Positions 56,498 through 64,000 of a stretch of DNA of 64,000 nt are shown here, piece after piece. The DNA comes from Rhizobium sp. BT04 (lineage in GTDB: Bacteria > Pseudomonadota > Alphaproteobacteria > Rhizobiales > Rhizobiaceae), in the NCBI RefSeq assembly GCF_030053135.1, contig NZ_CP125652.1:4520501-4584500 (forward strand). Reading direction: 5' to 3'. The position numbers and the translations under genes were made by a program. Within the stretch, counting starts at the first letter, position 1; the number at the start of each line of letters is the position of its first letter. The notes under the pieces are model-generated. The model saw nothing but the letters and a program-made list of their open reading frames with translations, did no database searches and was not told the origin of the DNA.

Positions 56498-57856
56498 TTA
56501 CTTCGCGTTCAAGAACTCACCAACCTCAAGCAGACTGAATTCGTTATTGTCGGCCTTGTCGACGGCGCGGCCGGCTGAGAAGGGCAGGTTGTTGTCGTTG
56601 CCGATGATGATGTGGGTGGCGTCGACGCGGTCGACGTTTTCGATCGTCACGAACGGCATGTCATAGACGCCATCCTTGCTGCCCGCCTTCTTCTTATTGT
56701 CGGGATCCTGAATGTTCAGGAGGTCGATATAGCCGATCTTGCGGACGGCCTTGCCGACATTGGCGTCGTTGAACTCGATCTTGTAGACGCGTTTCAGCTC
56801 CGCCGGAGCCTCGAAGCAATCCGGCTTCGGCTGCTTCGGGTCGGCGCAGGCCCTGTCCTTGGTGCCGGCGCCGCTGTCGCGCTCGATGACGAGAGCGGTG
56901 GTGTCGTCGAGCATGTTGAAATCGCCGATCGACACACCCTTGTCTTCGAACGGATAGAGCCAGCTGCGGCCGGTCCATTTCTTGGCGGCGACGTCGAATT
57001 CGATGACGCGGACGGCAGTGTGGCCATCGACCGTCTCCATCGTGCCGTCATCCTTATAGAGGGCGCCTTCGAGCAAGCCGTAGAGTTTGGAGCCGTCCTT
57101 CGACATGGCAAGGCCTTCGAAGCCGCCGGAGCGCTTCAGGTTGAAGACCGGCATCTTCGCGGCCGGGTTGCCCGGGAGCTGGATCAGCGGATTGTCGGGC
57201 GAAAGCACCGGCTTGCCGTCGAGCGTCGTCGGGATGACATCCGTCAGCCGGCCTTCCGTGTCGATTTTCAGGATGTAGGGGCCGAATTCGTCGCCGAGCC
57301 AGAAGCCGTCGGCAACCGGCTGGATCGATTCGATGTCGAAGTCGGCGCCGGTGAGGTAACGCGTATCCGTGCCTTCGAGGACGATCGGGAACGGAGCGAT
57401 CTTGTTCGGATCGGAGAGGAAGAGGTTCTTGATGATCTCGGCCTTGTTACCGGCCCAGTCGAATTTCATCTGGTGCAGGAAAAGCATGGCGTCCGAAGAG
57501 TTGGCCTTCGAGCCGAAACCGTTGTCCGTCAACGTCCAGAAGGTACCGTCGGCCATCGTCTTGATGCCCGAGAAGCCCTGGACCGGCTGGCCATCGAAGG
57601 GGAGCTTCAGGTCGGTGACACGGGCGCCGTCCTTACCGGGAACTGTGCCGAGCGCTTCGGTGCGCTTGCGGTCCGCCGTGGTAAATTTGCCGGAATGCTT
57701 GAGAAATTCGGGGGCGTCGGCCGGTGCCGGAACCATGGTGTTGGCAGGCAGGATCGCCTGGCCGGCGAGCTTGGCCGGGAACTGCTGCTGGTCGGCCGAA
57801 GCGGAGGTCGCGGCCAGGATGAAAAGTGATACGGAAGCAAAAAGGACGGTCTTCAT
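56498..57856 (-). CDS. Secreted esterase-like / phytase-like protein
   Basis: 452 residues. Signal peptide (VLFASVSLFILAATSASA), then a beta-propeller-like domain of the family called esterase-like activity of phytase: PFDGQPVQGFSGIKTMADGT, FWTLTDNGFGSKANSSDAML (start), DSIQP-type segment FDIESIQPVADGFWLGDEFG, and late IIIGNDNNLPFSAGRA. Probably periplasmic and acting on a phosphorylated or ester substrate; the true substrate is unknown. Monocistronic, with its own terminator. Confidence 0.8.
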   Translation of the reverse strand: MKTVLFASVSLFILAATSASADQQQFPAKLAGQAILPANTMVPAPADAPEFLKHSGKFTTADRKRTEALGTVPGKDGARVTDLKLPFDGQPVQGFSGIKTMADGTFWTLTDNGFGSKANSSDAMLFLHQMKFDWAGNKAEIIKNLFLSDPNKIAPFPIVLEGTDTRYLTGADFDIESIQPVADGFWLGDEFGPYILKIDTEGRLTDVIPTTLDGKPVLSPDNPLIQLPGNPAAKMPVFNLKRSGGFEGLAMSKDGSKLYGLLEGALYKDDGTMETVDGHTAVRVIEFDVAAKKWTGRSWLYPFEDKGVSIGDFNMLDDTTALVIERDSGAGTKDRACADPKQPKPDCFEAPAELKRVYKIEFNDANVGKAVRKIGYIDLLNIQDPDNKKKAGSKDGVYDMPFVTIENVDRVDATHIIIGNDNNLPFSAGRAVDKADNNEFSLLEVGEFLNAK

Positions 57857-57959
57857 GATATCCCCATGGAACGGATGCGAGTGGCTTCCGCTTAGCAGGG
57901 CTTTGATGTCAGCGAATTGACGGTTGGGTGAAGCTTTGGTGACGGCTAAAAGTGTTTCG

Positions 57960-59021
57960 TCAGCCGTGCAGAATGACGGCGGGCGTGTTCAGCACGGTGA
58001 CGGCGCGTGAGGAAAGTGCCATGACACCGAGCGCCTGGCCGCGTCCCTTGACGGCATGGGTGCCGAGATCCTCGCAGGAGATGTCCTCGGGAAATTCCAT
58101 GCGCCGGGCAAGGTCGGCGGAGATCAGCACCGGCCGGTTCAGGCTGCGGCAGAGCGTTTCCAGCCGGGCGGTGGTGTTCACAGTGTCGCCGAAATAGCTG
58201 ATCTTGTGATGGTCGACGCCGATTTCGGCGGTGATGATCTCGCCGCCGTGAAGGGCGGCGCGGAGCTTCGGCACCTGGCCGTAATTTTTCCGCCAGCCGG
58301 CGGCATTGGCTTCGATATCGGCCAAAATGTCGAAGATGCAGCGCACGCAGCGAGCGCCCTTGATGCCGCGAGCCAGCGGCCAGGTGATGATCGCGGCATC
58401 GCCGACATAGTCGTTGATCATGCCCTTGTGGCGTCTGACGGGTTCGGCGAAGGTCGCAAACAGCGAACTCAGCAGCTGTTGCGCCCGGAGGTCGCCGTGC
58501 TTTTCGGCAAAAGCCGTCGAATCGACCAGATCGATGAACAGGAAGACACGTTCTTCCCTGACCGGATTGCGGTAACGGCTGACGAGCATGCTGAGGAAAA
58601 CGTCGCGGCCGAGCAGTTCCCGCACGCGCAGGATGAAGATCATCGCCGAGCAGACGGCCAGCGCATAGAGGAATATCTCATACGGCATGATGACGAGATC
58701 GAGGAACGACGAAGGCTTCACCATGCCGAGTGACGAGAGCAGCAGAGCGGCGCAGGCAAAGCCGATGCTCATCAGGATCTCGTAAATCACCAGTTCGGTC
58801 ACGATGAAGGCAAAGGTCGGCAACTTCTGGATACGTCTGTAAAGCGCGCGAAACAGCACCTTGCGCTCGAAGGCGATGATCGGCATGCCGATGAACAGCG
58901 CGAAGATCGCCCCGATAACGGGCGTCTGATTGGAGTAGAACGACAGATCGTAGACGACGCCGCTGGCAGCCAGGACGATCGTGATCAGGATCCAGTTCTG
59001 CGTCGGAGATATTTCCCGCAT
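57960..59021 (-). CDS. Membrane-anchored class III nucleotide cyclase-like protein
   Basis: 353 residues from ATG 59021 (GAAGAGGCGGC upstream); a GTG at 59102 overlapping the rnd stop is less likely, having no Shine-Dalgarno. Four or five membrane segments (to about residue 155), then a class III cyclase domain: metal Asp in FLFIDLVDSTAFAE, second metal Asp in INDYVGDAAIITW, and the end GVDHHKISYFGDTVNTTARL with the transition-state Asn and Arg. The purine-selecting residues differ from the usual Lys and Asp (see findings), so the nucleotide and even the activity are open. Confidence 0.82.
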   Translation of the reverse strand: MREISPTQNWILITIVLAASGVVYDLSFYSNQTPVIGAIFALFIGMPIIAFERKVLFRALYRRIQKLPTFAFIVTELVIYEILMSIGFACAALLLSSLGMVKPSSFLDLVIMPYEIFLYALAVCSAMIFILRVRELLGRDVFLSMLVSRYRNPVREERVFLFIDLVDSTAFAEKHGDLRAQQLLSSLFATFAEPVRRHKGMINDYVGDAAIITWPLARGIKGARCVRCIFDILADIEANAAGWRKNYGQVPKLRAALHGGEIITAEIGVDHHKISYFGDTVNTTARLETLCRSLNRPVLISADLARRMEFPEDISCEDLGTHAVKGRGQALGVMALSSRAVTVLNTPAVILHG

Positions 59022-59098
59022 GCCGCCTCTTCGCCGTGATGGTCGCTCCAGCCATTGTTTCAGCTGGGAAAAAAGCGTCAAGCGAATTTGGTTCCGTC

Positions 59099-60244
59099 TC
59101 ACAGACTGACGGTTTCGACCTTCCGGCCGACGAAACGCAGGCCAATCTGGCCCTGGATGAGCTGCAACGCCGGCTCCCCGAAAAGGTCGCGCCGCCAGCC
59201 GTTAAGGGCAGCGACTTCGGCCTTCTCGCCCTCGGCGGCGATCCTGTCGAGATCCTCGCTGTTGGCGATAACCTTCGGCGCCACGCCGTGTTTTTCCGAA
59301 ATCAGCTTCAGCAGCACCTTCAGCAGTTCGACGGCGGCAGCGGCCCCTTCGGGCGCCTGCGCCTGGCGCGGCACATGCGGCATATCGGCCTTCGGAAGAG
59401 CAAGCGCCGCGTTGACGGCCTCGATGACGGATGCGCCTGACGTCGAGCGCTCCCAGCCTTTCGGAATGGTGCGCAACCGGCCGAGCGCCTCGGTATCTTT
59501 CGGCTGCTGCTGGGCGATCTCGTAGATCGCATCATCCTTCAGCACCCGCGACCGCGGCACATTGCGGGCGCGTGCCTCGCGTTCGCGCCAGGCGGCGACA
59601 TATTTCAGGATCGCCAGCTCCTGCGGCTTGCGCAGCCGCATCTTCAGTCGCTGCCAGGCATCGTCGGGGTGCATGTCGTAGGTTTCTCGCGCTTCGAGAA
59701 TGTCCATTTCCTCGGAGAGCCAGGAGGTGCGGCCTTCGCGATCGAGTTCCGCCTTCAGCGACAGGTAGACGTCGCGCAGATGGGTGACGTCGGCCAGTGC
59801 ATATTCCAGCTGCTTGTCGGAGAGCGGCCGGCGGCTCCAGTCGGTGAAACGCGACGACTTGTCGATATGGACGTTCTTGATGCGGCTGACCAGCTGATCA
59901 TAGGAGACGCTGTCGCCGAAGCCGCAGACCATGGCGGCGACCTGCGTGTCGAAGATCGGATGCGGAATGAGATTGCCGCGATTGAAGATGATTTCGATGT
60001 CCTGGCGCGCCGCGTGAAAGACCTTAAGCACCTTCGGATCGGCCATCAGCGCGAAGAAGGGGGCGAGGTCGATGCCCTTCGCCAGCGGATCGACGAGAAC
60101 TTCGGTCGTCGGGCTTGCCATCTGGATCAGGCAGAGCTCCGGCCAGAAGGTCGTCTCCCGCAGGAATTCGGTGTCGATGGTGATGAAGTCGGACTTGGCC
60201 AGCTCTTTGCAGGCGGCCGCCAAATCGGCGGTGGTTTCGATCAT
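59099..60244 (-). CDS. rnd: Ribonuclease D
   Basis: 381 residues. DEDD exonuclease: Exo I FITIDTEFLRETTFWPELCL (Asp, Glu), Exo II FHAARQDIEIIFN (Asp), Exo III with YALADVTHLRDVY (Tyr/Asp). Two HRDC-like helical domains follow (RREPQELA-type RLRKPQELAILKYVAAWRE). 3'-5' exonuclease in tRNA and other stable RNA maturation. It is about 790 bases from the start of aspS's neighbour cluster and close to the cyclase gene on the same strand. Confidence 0.94.
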   Translation of the reverse strand: MIETTADLAAACKELAKSDFITIDTEFLRETTFWPELCLIQMASPTTEVLVDPLAKGIDLAPFFALMADPKVLKVFHAARQDIEIIFNRGNLIPHPIFDTQVAAMVCGFGDSVSYDQLVSRIKNVHIDKSSRFTDWSRRPLSDKQLEYALADVTHLRDVYLSLKAELDREGRTSWLSEEMDILEARETYDMHPDDAWQRLKMRLRKPQELAILKYVAAWREREARARNVPRSRVLKDDAIYEIAQQQPKDTEALGRLRTIPKGWERSTSGASVIEAVNAALALPKADMPHVPRQAQAPEGAAAAVELLKVLLKLISEKHGVAPKVIANSEDLDRIAAEGEKAEVAALNGWRRDLFGEPALQLIQGQIGLRFVGRKVETVSL

Positions 60245-60397
60245 ATCATTTCATTCGCAGGAAAAGGTCGGTTGAACCTTCCTTCTCCTTTCGCTTCGAT
60301 ATGTCAATACAACAGCATACGGCTTCGAGCATTGCTGGCTAAGAATCACGTCCAAACTGAGGCAAGGCGAACACCGGCACCCAAAGTGCAGCCTCGA

Positions 60398-61789
60398 TCA
60401 GCTCACCCTGAGATAGCTGGTCATCCCCGTCTTCTGATGCTCGATGATATGGCAATGCAGCAGCCAGTCGCCGGGATTGTCGGCGACGAAGGCGAGCTGC
60501 ACTTTCTCGTCCGGCTGGATGAGATAGGTATCGGAGACCAGCGGCATTACCTCCCTGGTCGAGGAGGAGATCACCGTGAAGCTCATTCCGTGCAGATGGA
60601 TCGGGTGCGCATGCGGTGTGGTATTTTCGAGATTGAAAACGTAGCTCTTGCCGAGCTTCAATTCCGCCAGCGGCGCCGTCGGATCGGGCGTGTCGCCCGG
60701 CCACGGCACCTTGTTGATCGCCCAGAAACTGTAGCCGAGCGTGCCGCAGATGCTTTCGACGGCGGCATTCTCGGCGGTGGCGCTTAGCACCAGCGGGATC
60801 TGTTCGGCGGTGGAAAGATCGGCTTTCGCCACCGGATTTTCGACAAGCGGCCCGAGATCGCCGATATCGCGCTTCAAGGATGATCCGACCGCGCGCAGGC
60901 TGGCGATCGTCTTCGGCGTCGTGCCGCGGATATCTTCGAGCGTCGCTGTGGCGCCCTCGCTGTCCGGCATGCGCACGGCAAGATCGAGCCGCTGACCCGG
61001 CCCGATCTGCAGCAGGTCGAGGGGAAACCGCTTCGGTACCGGATTGCCGTCGATCGCAATCACGCTCGCATCGGCTCCTTCCATCTTCAGCGAGAAGATC
61101 CGCGTCACGTCGGTCACGGCAATGCGCAGCCGCACCAGCCCGCCGGCCGGCCCGTCATATCGCGGCTCCTGATGCCAGTTGGCGGTGCGCACCGTGCCGT
61201 AGGTACCGGTCTTGGCGGCGTCGCGCGGCCGGAAGGGAGCGATGAACTGCCCGTCGCCGCCGAGCCGCCAGTCGCGCAGGTTCAGCACTACCTCGGCGTC
61301 GAACGCTGGATCGGCCGAATCTTCGACGACGATGACGCCGGTCATGCCGTGCCCCATCTGCGTCAGCGTGTTGCAATGCGGATGATACCAGAAGGTGCCG
61401 GCATCGGGCGGCGTGAAGGCATAGTCGAAACTGTCGCCGGTATAGATGTAGGGCTGCGTCATGAAGGGTACGCCGTCCATGCGGTTGTCGATGCGAAGCC
61501 CGTGCCAGTGGATCGTCGTCGGCTCGTCGAGCCCGTTTTTCAGCCGTGCCGCGTAAGGGCGTCCCTTGGTCATCCTCAGAACCGGCGGCATGCCGTCATC
61601 GCCCCAACTCATGATATCCCGGGTCGGGCCCGCCTCGGTCAGCATCGCCTCGGTCTTTACCGCTGTCAGCAGCTGCGGCTCGGGCGCTGCCTCGGCAAGC
61701 CCGAATTTGCCGGCAATGCCCATGCCGACACCATAGGCACCCGCGACGGCGGATGCCTTGAGAAGGTTGCGGCGAGTAAGGAGATGCAT
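60398..61789 (-). CDS. Tat-exported multicopper oxidase
   Basis: 463 residues. Twin-arginine signal [20 protein letters not shown], then three cupredoxin domains. All four copper-binding motifs are present: [43 protein letters not shown] and [15 protein letters not shown] (the last with type-1 ligands Cys, His and Met). Similar to CueO/CopA-like and laccase-like proteins; no methionine-rich copper-sensing loop is evident. Periplasmic, substrate unknown. Single gene, divergent from aspS. Confidence 0.88.
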   Translation of the reverse strand: MHLLTRRNLLKASAVAGAYGVGMGIAGKFGLAEAAPEPQLLTAVKTEAMLTEAGPTRDIMSWGDDGMPPVLRMTKGRPYAARLKNGLDEPTTIHWHGLRIDNRMDGVPFMTQPYIYTGDSFDYAFTPPDAGTFWYHPHCNTLTQMGHGMTGVIVVEDSADPAFDAEVVLNLRDWRLGGDGQFIAPFRPRDAAKTGTYGTVRTANWHQEPRYDGPAGGLVRLRIAVTDVTRIFSLKMEGADASVIAIDGNPVPKRFPLDLLQIGPGQRLDLAVRMPDSEGATATLEDIRGTTPKTIASLRAVGSSLKRDIGDLGPLVENPVAKADLSTAEQIPLVLSATAENAAVESICGTLGYSFWAINKVPWPGDTPDPTAPLAELKLGKSYVFNLENTTPHAHPIHLHGMSFTVISSSTREVMPLVSDTYLIQPDEKVQLAFVADNPGDWLLHCHIIEHQKTGMTSYLRVS

Positions 61790-62037
61790 GCGGGCGCTCC
61801 ATGGGTGAGAGTGCCGATCCTTTTAAAGTTGAGAGGCATCTTCATCAATATGGCAAACGCAGCCAAACTGCCGCACCATGCGGGCCGCAGACTCGCCATA
61901 AACGCGCGGGCTGCGCGCGCCAAGCCTTGACAAATCGGAGCGTCCATGCGCTTTTCCGCCCGATTTTCTTGTCGGTGCGGGAGAGCCATTGGAGCCCCTT
62001 GCTGCCGTCTTTAAGCCAGATACCGGGAATTGAGATG

Positions 62038-63828
62038 ATGCATCGCTATCGCAGCCACACATGTGCAGCCCTCCGCAAGTCGGACGTCGGCGCCAATGTC
62101 CGGATTTCCGGTTGGGTCCACCGCGTTCGCGACCATGGCGGCGTTCTCTTCATCGACCTGCGCGACCATTACGGCATCACCCAGGTCGTTGCCGATCCGG
62201 ATTCGCCCGCCTTCAAGCAGGCCGAACAGGTTCGCGGCGAGTGGGTCATCCGCATCGACGGCCTCGTCAAGGCCCGCACCGAAGACACCGTCAACAAGAA
62301 CATGGCAACCGGCGAGATCGAACTCTACGCGCAGGAGATCGAAGTGCTCTCGGCTGCCAAGGAATTGCCGCTGCCGGTCTTCGGCGAACCCGACTATCCG
62401 GAAGACGTTCGCCTGAAGTACCGCTTCCTCGATCTGCGCCGCGAAACGCTACACAAGAACATCGTCAAGCGCACCCAGGTCATCTCCGCCATGCGCCGCG
62501 AAATGGGCAATGTCGGCTTCACCGAGTATACGACACCGATTCTGACTGCATCCTCGCCGGAAGGCGCGCGCGACTTCCTCGTGCCGTCCCGCATCCATCC
62601 CGGCACCTTCTATGCGCTGCCGCAGGCACCGCAGCAGTACAAGCAGCTGTTGATGGTCGCAGGCTTCGACCGCTATTTCCAGATCGCCCCGTGCTTCCGT
62701 GACGAAGACCCGCGAGCCGACCGCCTGCCGGGTGAATTCTACCAGCTCGACCTCGAAATGAGCTTCGTGACCCAGGAAGACGTCTGGGACACGATGGGCC
62801 CGATGATGACCTCGATTTTCGAGGAATTCGCCGAAGGCAAGCCGGTCACCAAGGAATGGCCGCGTATCCCCTACGACGAGGCGATCCGCAAATACGGTTC
62901 GGACAAGCCCGACCTGCGTAACCCGATCGTCATGGAAGCCGTGACCGAGCATTTCGCCGGCTCCGGCTTCAAGGTCTTCGCGGGCATGATTGCCTCCAAC
63001 CCGAAGGTTGAGATCTGGGCGATCCCGGCCAAGACGGGTGGCTCGCGCGCATTCTGCGACCGTATGAACGCCTGGGCGCAGTCGACTGGTCAGCCTGGCC
63101 TCGGCTACATCTTCTGGCGCAAGGAAGGTGACAAGCTCGAGGGCGCCGGCCCGCTTGCAAAGAACATCGGTGAGGAGCGCACCGACGCGATCCGCACCCA
63201 GCTCGGCCTCGATGACGGTGACGCCTGCTTCTTCGTTGCCGGCGATCCGGCGAAGTTCTACAAGTTTGCCGGTGAAGCCCGCACCAAGGCCGGCGAAGAG
63301 CTGAACCTTGTAGATCGCGACCGGTTCGAACTCTGCTGGATCGTCGACTTCCCGTTCTTCGAATGGAGCGAGGAAGACAAGAAGGTCGATTTCGCGCACA
63401 ACCCGTTCTCGATGCCGCAGGGCGGCCTCGATGCGCTGCAGAACCAGGATCCACTGACCATCAAGGCTTTCCAGTACGACGCCGTCTGCAACGGTTTCGA
63501 AATCGCCTCGGGCTCGATCCGCAACCAGTCGCCGGAAACCATGGTCGCCGCCTTCGAGAAGGTCGGCCTCAGCCAGCAGGATGTCGAAGACCGTTTTGGC
63601 GGCCTCTACCGCGCCTTCCAGTACGGCGCGCCGCCGCATGGCGGCGCTGCCTTCGGCATCGACCGTATCGTCATGCTGCTCGTCGGCGCCAAGAACCTGC
63701 GTGAAATCTCGCTGTTCCCGATGAACCAGCAGGCCCAGGACCTGCTGATGGGCGCGCCGACCCCGGCAACCCCGACGCAGCTGCGCGAACTCTCGATCCG
63801 GCCGATCCCGCCGGTCAAGAAGGACTGA
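62038..63828 (+). CDS. aspS: Aspartyl-tRNA synthetase (probably non-discriminating)
   Basis: 596 residues from ATG 62038 (ATG 62035 also possible; the 61801 extension overlaps the divergent gene). N-terminal OB domain ([20 protein letters not shown]), class II motif 2 [20 protein letters not shown], the bacterial GAD insertion, and motif 3 [13 protein letters not shown]. In many alphaproteobacteria AspRS also charges tRNA-Asn for later amidation by GatCAB; no asnS is in the window, so that is inference from the clade. Confidence 0.95.
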   Translation: MHRYRSHTCAALRKSDVGANVRISGWVHRVRDHGGVLFIDLRDHYGITQVVADPDSPAFKQAEQVRGEWVIRIDGLVKARTEDTVNKNMATGEIELYAQEIEVLSAAKELPLPVFGEPDYPEDVRLKYRFLDLRRETLHKNIVKRTQVISAMRREMGNVGFTEYTTPILTASSPEGARDFLVPSRIHPGTFYALPQAPQQYKQLLMVAGFDRYFQIAPCFRDEDPRADRLPGEFYQLDLEMSFVTQEDVWDTMGPMMTSIFEEFAEGKPVTKEWPRIPYDEAIRKYGSDKPDLRNPIVMEAVTEHFAGSGFKVFAGMIASNPKVEIWAIPAKTGGSRAFCDRMNAWAQSTGQPGLGYIFWRKEGDKLEGAGPLAKNIGEERTDAIRTQLGLDDGDACFFVAGDPAKFYKFAGEARTKAGEELNLVDRDRFELCWIVDFPFFEWSEEDKKVDFAHNPFSMPQGGLDALQNQDPLTIKAFQYDAVCNGFEIASGSIRNQSPETMVAAFEKVGLSQQDVEDRFGGLYRAFQYGAPPHGGAAFGIDRIVMLLVGAKNLREISLFPMNQQAQDLLMGAPTPATPTQLRELSIRPIPPVKKD

Positions 63829-64000
63829 TATAGCAGGCTGCAGAGCACGCCGATCGGCTTCCTTACCGCACGGCATCTGGATCAGCCCTCATCCTGAGGC
63901 GCGCGGGCCAGAGGCCGAAGCCTCGAAGGACGGGCGCGGGTGGCTTGGCCCAACTTCGGGAACCTCGCGATGAGGCCGGAGAGAACTCAGAAAGACAAAA
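63829..64000. other. Region after aspS with a dispersed repeat
   Basis: 172 bases to the window edge without a gene. It holds a repeat-like stretch at 63886-63936: CCTCATCCTGAGG (small palindrome) followed by GGCC-agagGCC and GCCTCGAAGGA. CCTCATCCTGAGG...CCTCGAAGGA is a widespread intergenic repeat of alphaproteobacteria. Confidence 0.6.

Noticed and set aside
60398..61789. Multicopper oxidase as part of a copper-resistance operon
   Set aside because: No copB-, copC- or copper-ATPase-like gene adjoins it; it stands alone.

Overview
This 64 kb window is an ordinary-looking chromosomal segment of a Rhizobium, most like the R. etli / R. leguminosarum group. The evidence is the high-GC alphaproteobacterial gene content, a RopB-type outer membrane protein, hdaA followed by ppk and ppx, LptF/LptG joined to lptD-surA-pdxA-rsmA, and several families of rhizobial intergenic palindromic repeats, including one RIME-like mosaic element. 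No rRNA, tRNA, CRISPR array, insertion sequence, prophage or conjugative element was seen. I assigned about 60 protein genes, all apparently intact except the first, which is cut by the window edge.

Layout. 1-7.3 kb: end of a LysE-type exporter, then a leftward ribosomal/replication block (rpsF-rpsR-DUF2232 protein-rplI, dnaB, alr), then an aldo-keto reductase. 7.5-14.1 kb: rightward fatty-acid synthesis and envelope cluster (fabD-fabG-acpP-fabF-mltG-yicC-gmk). 14.1-22.6 kb: leftward outer-membrane assembly cluster (lptF-lptG-lptD-surA-pdxA-rsmA) headed by a PAP2-family phosphatase. 22.7-34.5 kb: pepA-holC, two envelope lipoproteins or hydrolases, a sugar 1-dehydrogenase, a prolyl oligopeptidase, a YheS-type ABC-F protein, a degenerate GGDEF protein, DinB-like and GST proteins, and ndk. 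34.6-36.6 kb: a lipoprotein plus a CGNR zinc-finger regulator, divergent from a lone LivH-type permease. 36.6-43.7 kb: SDR-uvrC-pgsA-moaD-moaE, ropB, a GST and rlmJ. 43.8-48.7 kb: a molybdopterin oxidoreductase and a Nudix hydrolase, a VapBC-like toxin-antitoxin pair and a solitary phnM. 48.7-56.3 kb: purM-purN, divergent from an AI-2E family transporter-hdaA-ppk-ppx. 56.5-64 kb: phytase-like secreted protein, membrane nucleotide cyclase, rnd, Tat multicopper oxidase, aspS.

Most genes are housekeeping. They group into functional lines: lipid and LPS supply and export (fab, lpt, surA, PAP2 phosphatase), polyphosphate and replication control (hdaA-ppk-ppx), and molybdopterin synthase with a molybdoenzyme. 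I found no convincing new defence or biosynthetic system. The least explained items are a 40-bp near-perfect palindrome between the CGNR regulator and the lone permease, a nested repeat array on a vapBC promoter, tandem hairpins before yheS, and enzymes with altered catalytic signatures (GGDEF, PAP2, class III cyclase). Start codons were reassigned where upstream extension or Shine-Dalgarno spacing argued for it. All functional calls rest on recognised motifs, length and gene order, without database searches.
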